NCBI GenBank assembly: GCA_021202305.1
Contig: JAJQDG010000008.1
Location: 5,825-11,157, forward strand
DNA length: 5,333 bases
Source: Candidatus Gastranaerophilales bacterium
Lineage (GTDB): Bacteria > Cyanobacteriota > Vampirovibrionia > Gastranaerophilales > Gastranaerophilaceae
Reading direction: 5' to 3'
Shown here piece after piece: positions 5,324-5,333 of this stretch. Positions within the stretch are counted from its first letter, which is position 1. Every line of letters starts with the position of its first letter. The notes beneath the pieces are model-generated. The model was given only the letters and a program-made list of their open reading frames with translations. It had not been told where the DNA came from and did not search any database. Both the position numbers and the translations under genes were made by a program.

Positions 5324-5333
5324 CATTTGCACC

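Overview
The window looks like a complete short metagenomic contig from an AT-rich bacterium. My best guess is a gut-type Vampirovibrionia/Melainabacteria lineage (Candidatus Gastranaerophilales, non-photosynthetic relatives of Cyanobacteria). That guess rests on remembered protein style only: a MshEN-like coiled-coil protein, a small secreted HExxH protein, a secreted protein with a LEx-hydrophobic-G/RLxRL-type repeat, and a stand-alone MlaE permease as in Cyanobacteria. No rRNA or other phylogenetic marker is present, so the assignment is inference.

Layout. Positions 1-54 are an almost pure C run, almost certainly a sequencing artefact at the contig end, so real sequence starts near 55. A plus-strand two-gene operon follows: a MshEN-like protein (63-815, 5' end uncertain), then one base later an asparaginase of the Rhizobium etli type II/COG4448 family (817-1734). 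It converges on a minus-strand gene for an unrecognised secreted protein (1778-2494). Divergent from that gene is a secreted putative zinc metallopeptidase (2660-3235), with a strong promoter overlapping the secreted gene's start codon and ending at a clear intrinsic terminator (3261-3288). Next is a single MlaE/YrbE-type lipid ABC permease (3341-4087) with a well-spaced promoter placed so that its mRNA could be leaderless, and with a 36-bp near-perfect palindrome inside its first 30 codons. It converges on a minus-strand operon of the RNA polymerase omega subunit (4973-5218) and purine nucleoside phosphorylase (4154-4954, TTG start), which has a recognisable promoter and a shared terminator. 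The last ~60 bases hold a possible 15-codon ORF divergent from rpoZ.

Functionally this is mostly housekeeping: asparagine hydrolysis, lipid transport to the outer membrane, purine salvage and transcription, mixed with lineage-specific envelope proteins. I see no CRISPR array, transposon, tRNA, rRNA, toxin-antitoxin or defence cluster. The signals most worth a second look are the intragenic palindrome in the permease gene, its possible leaderless start, the leader region of the metallopeptidase gene, and the two poorly characterised secreted proteins.
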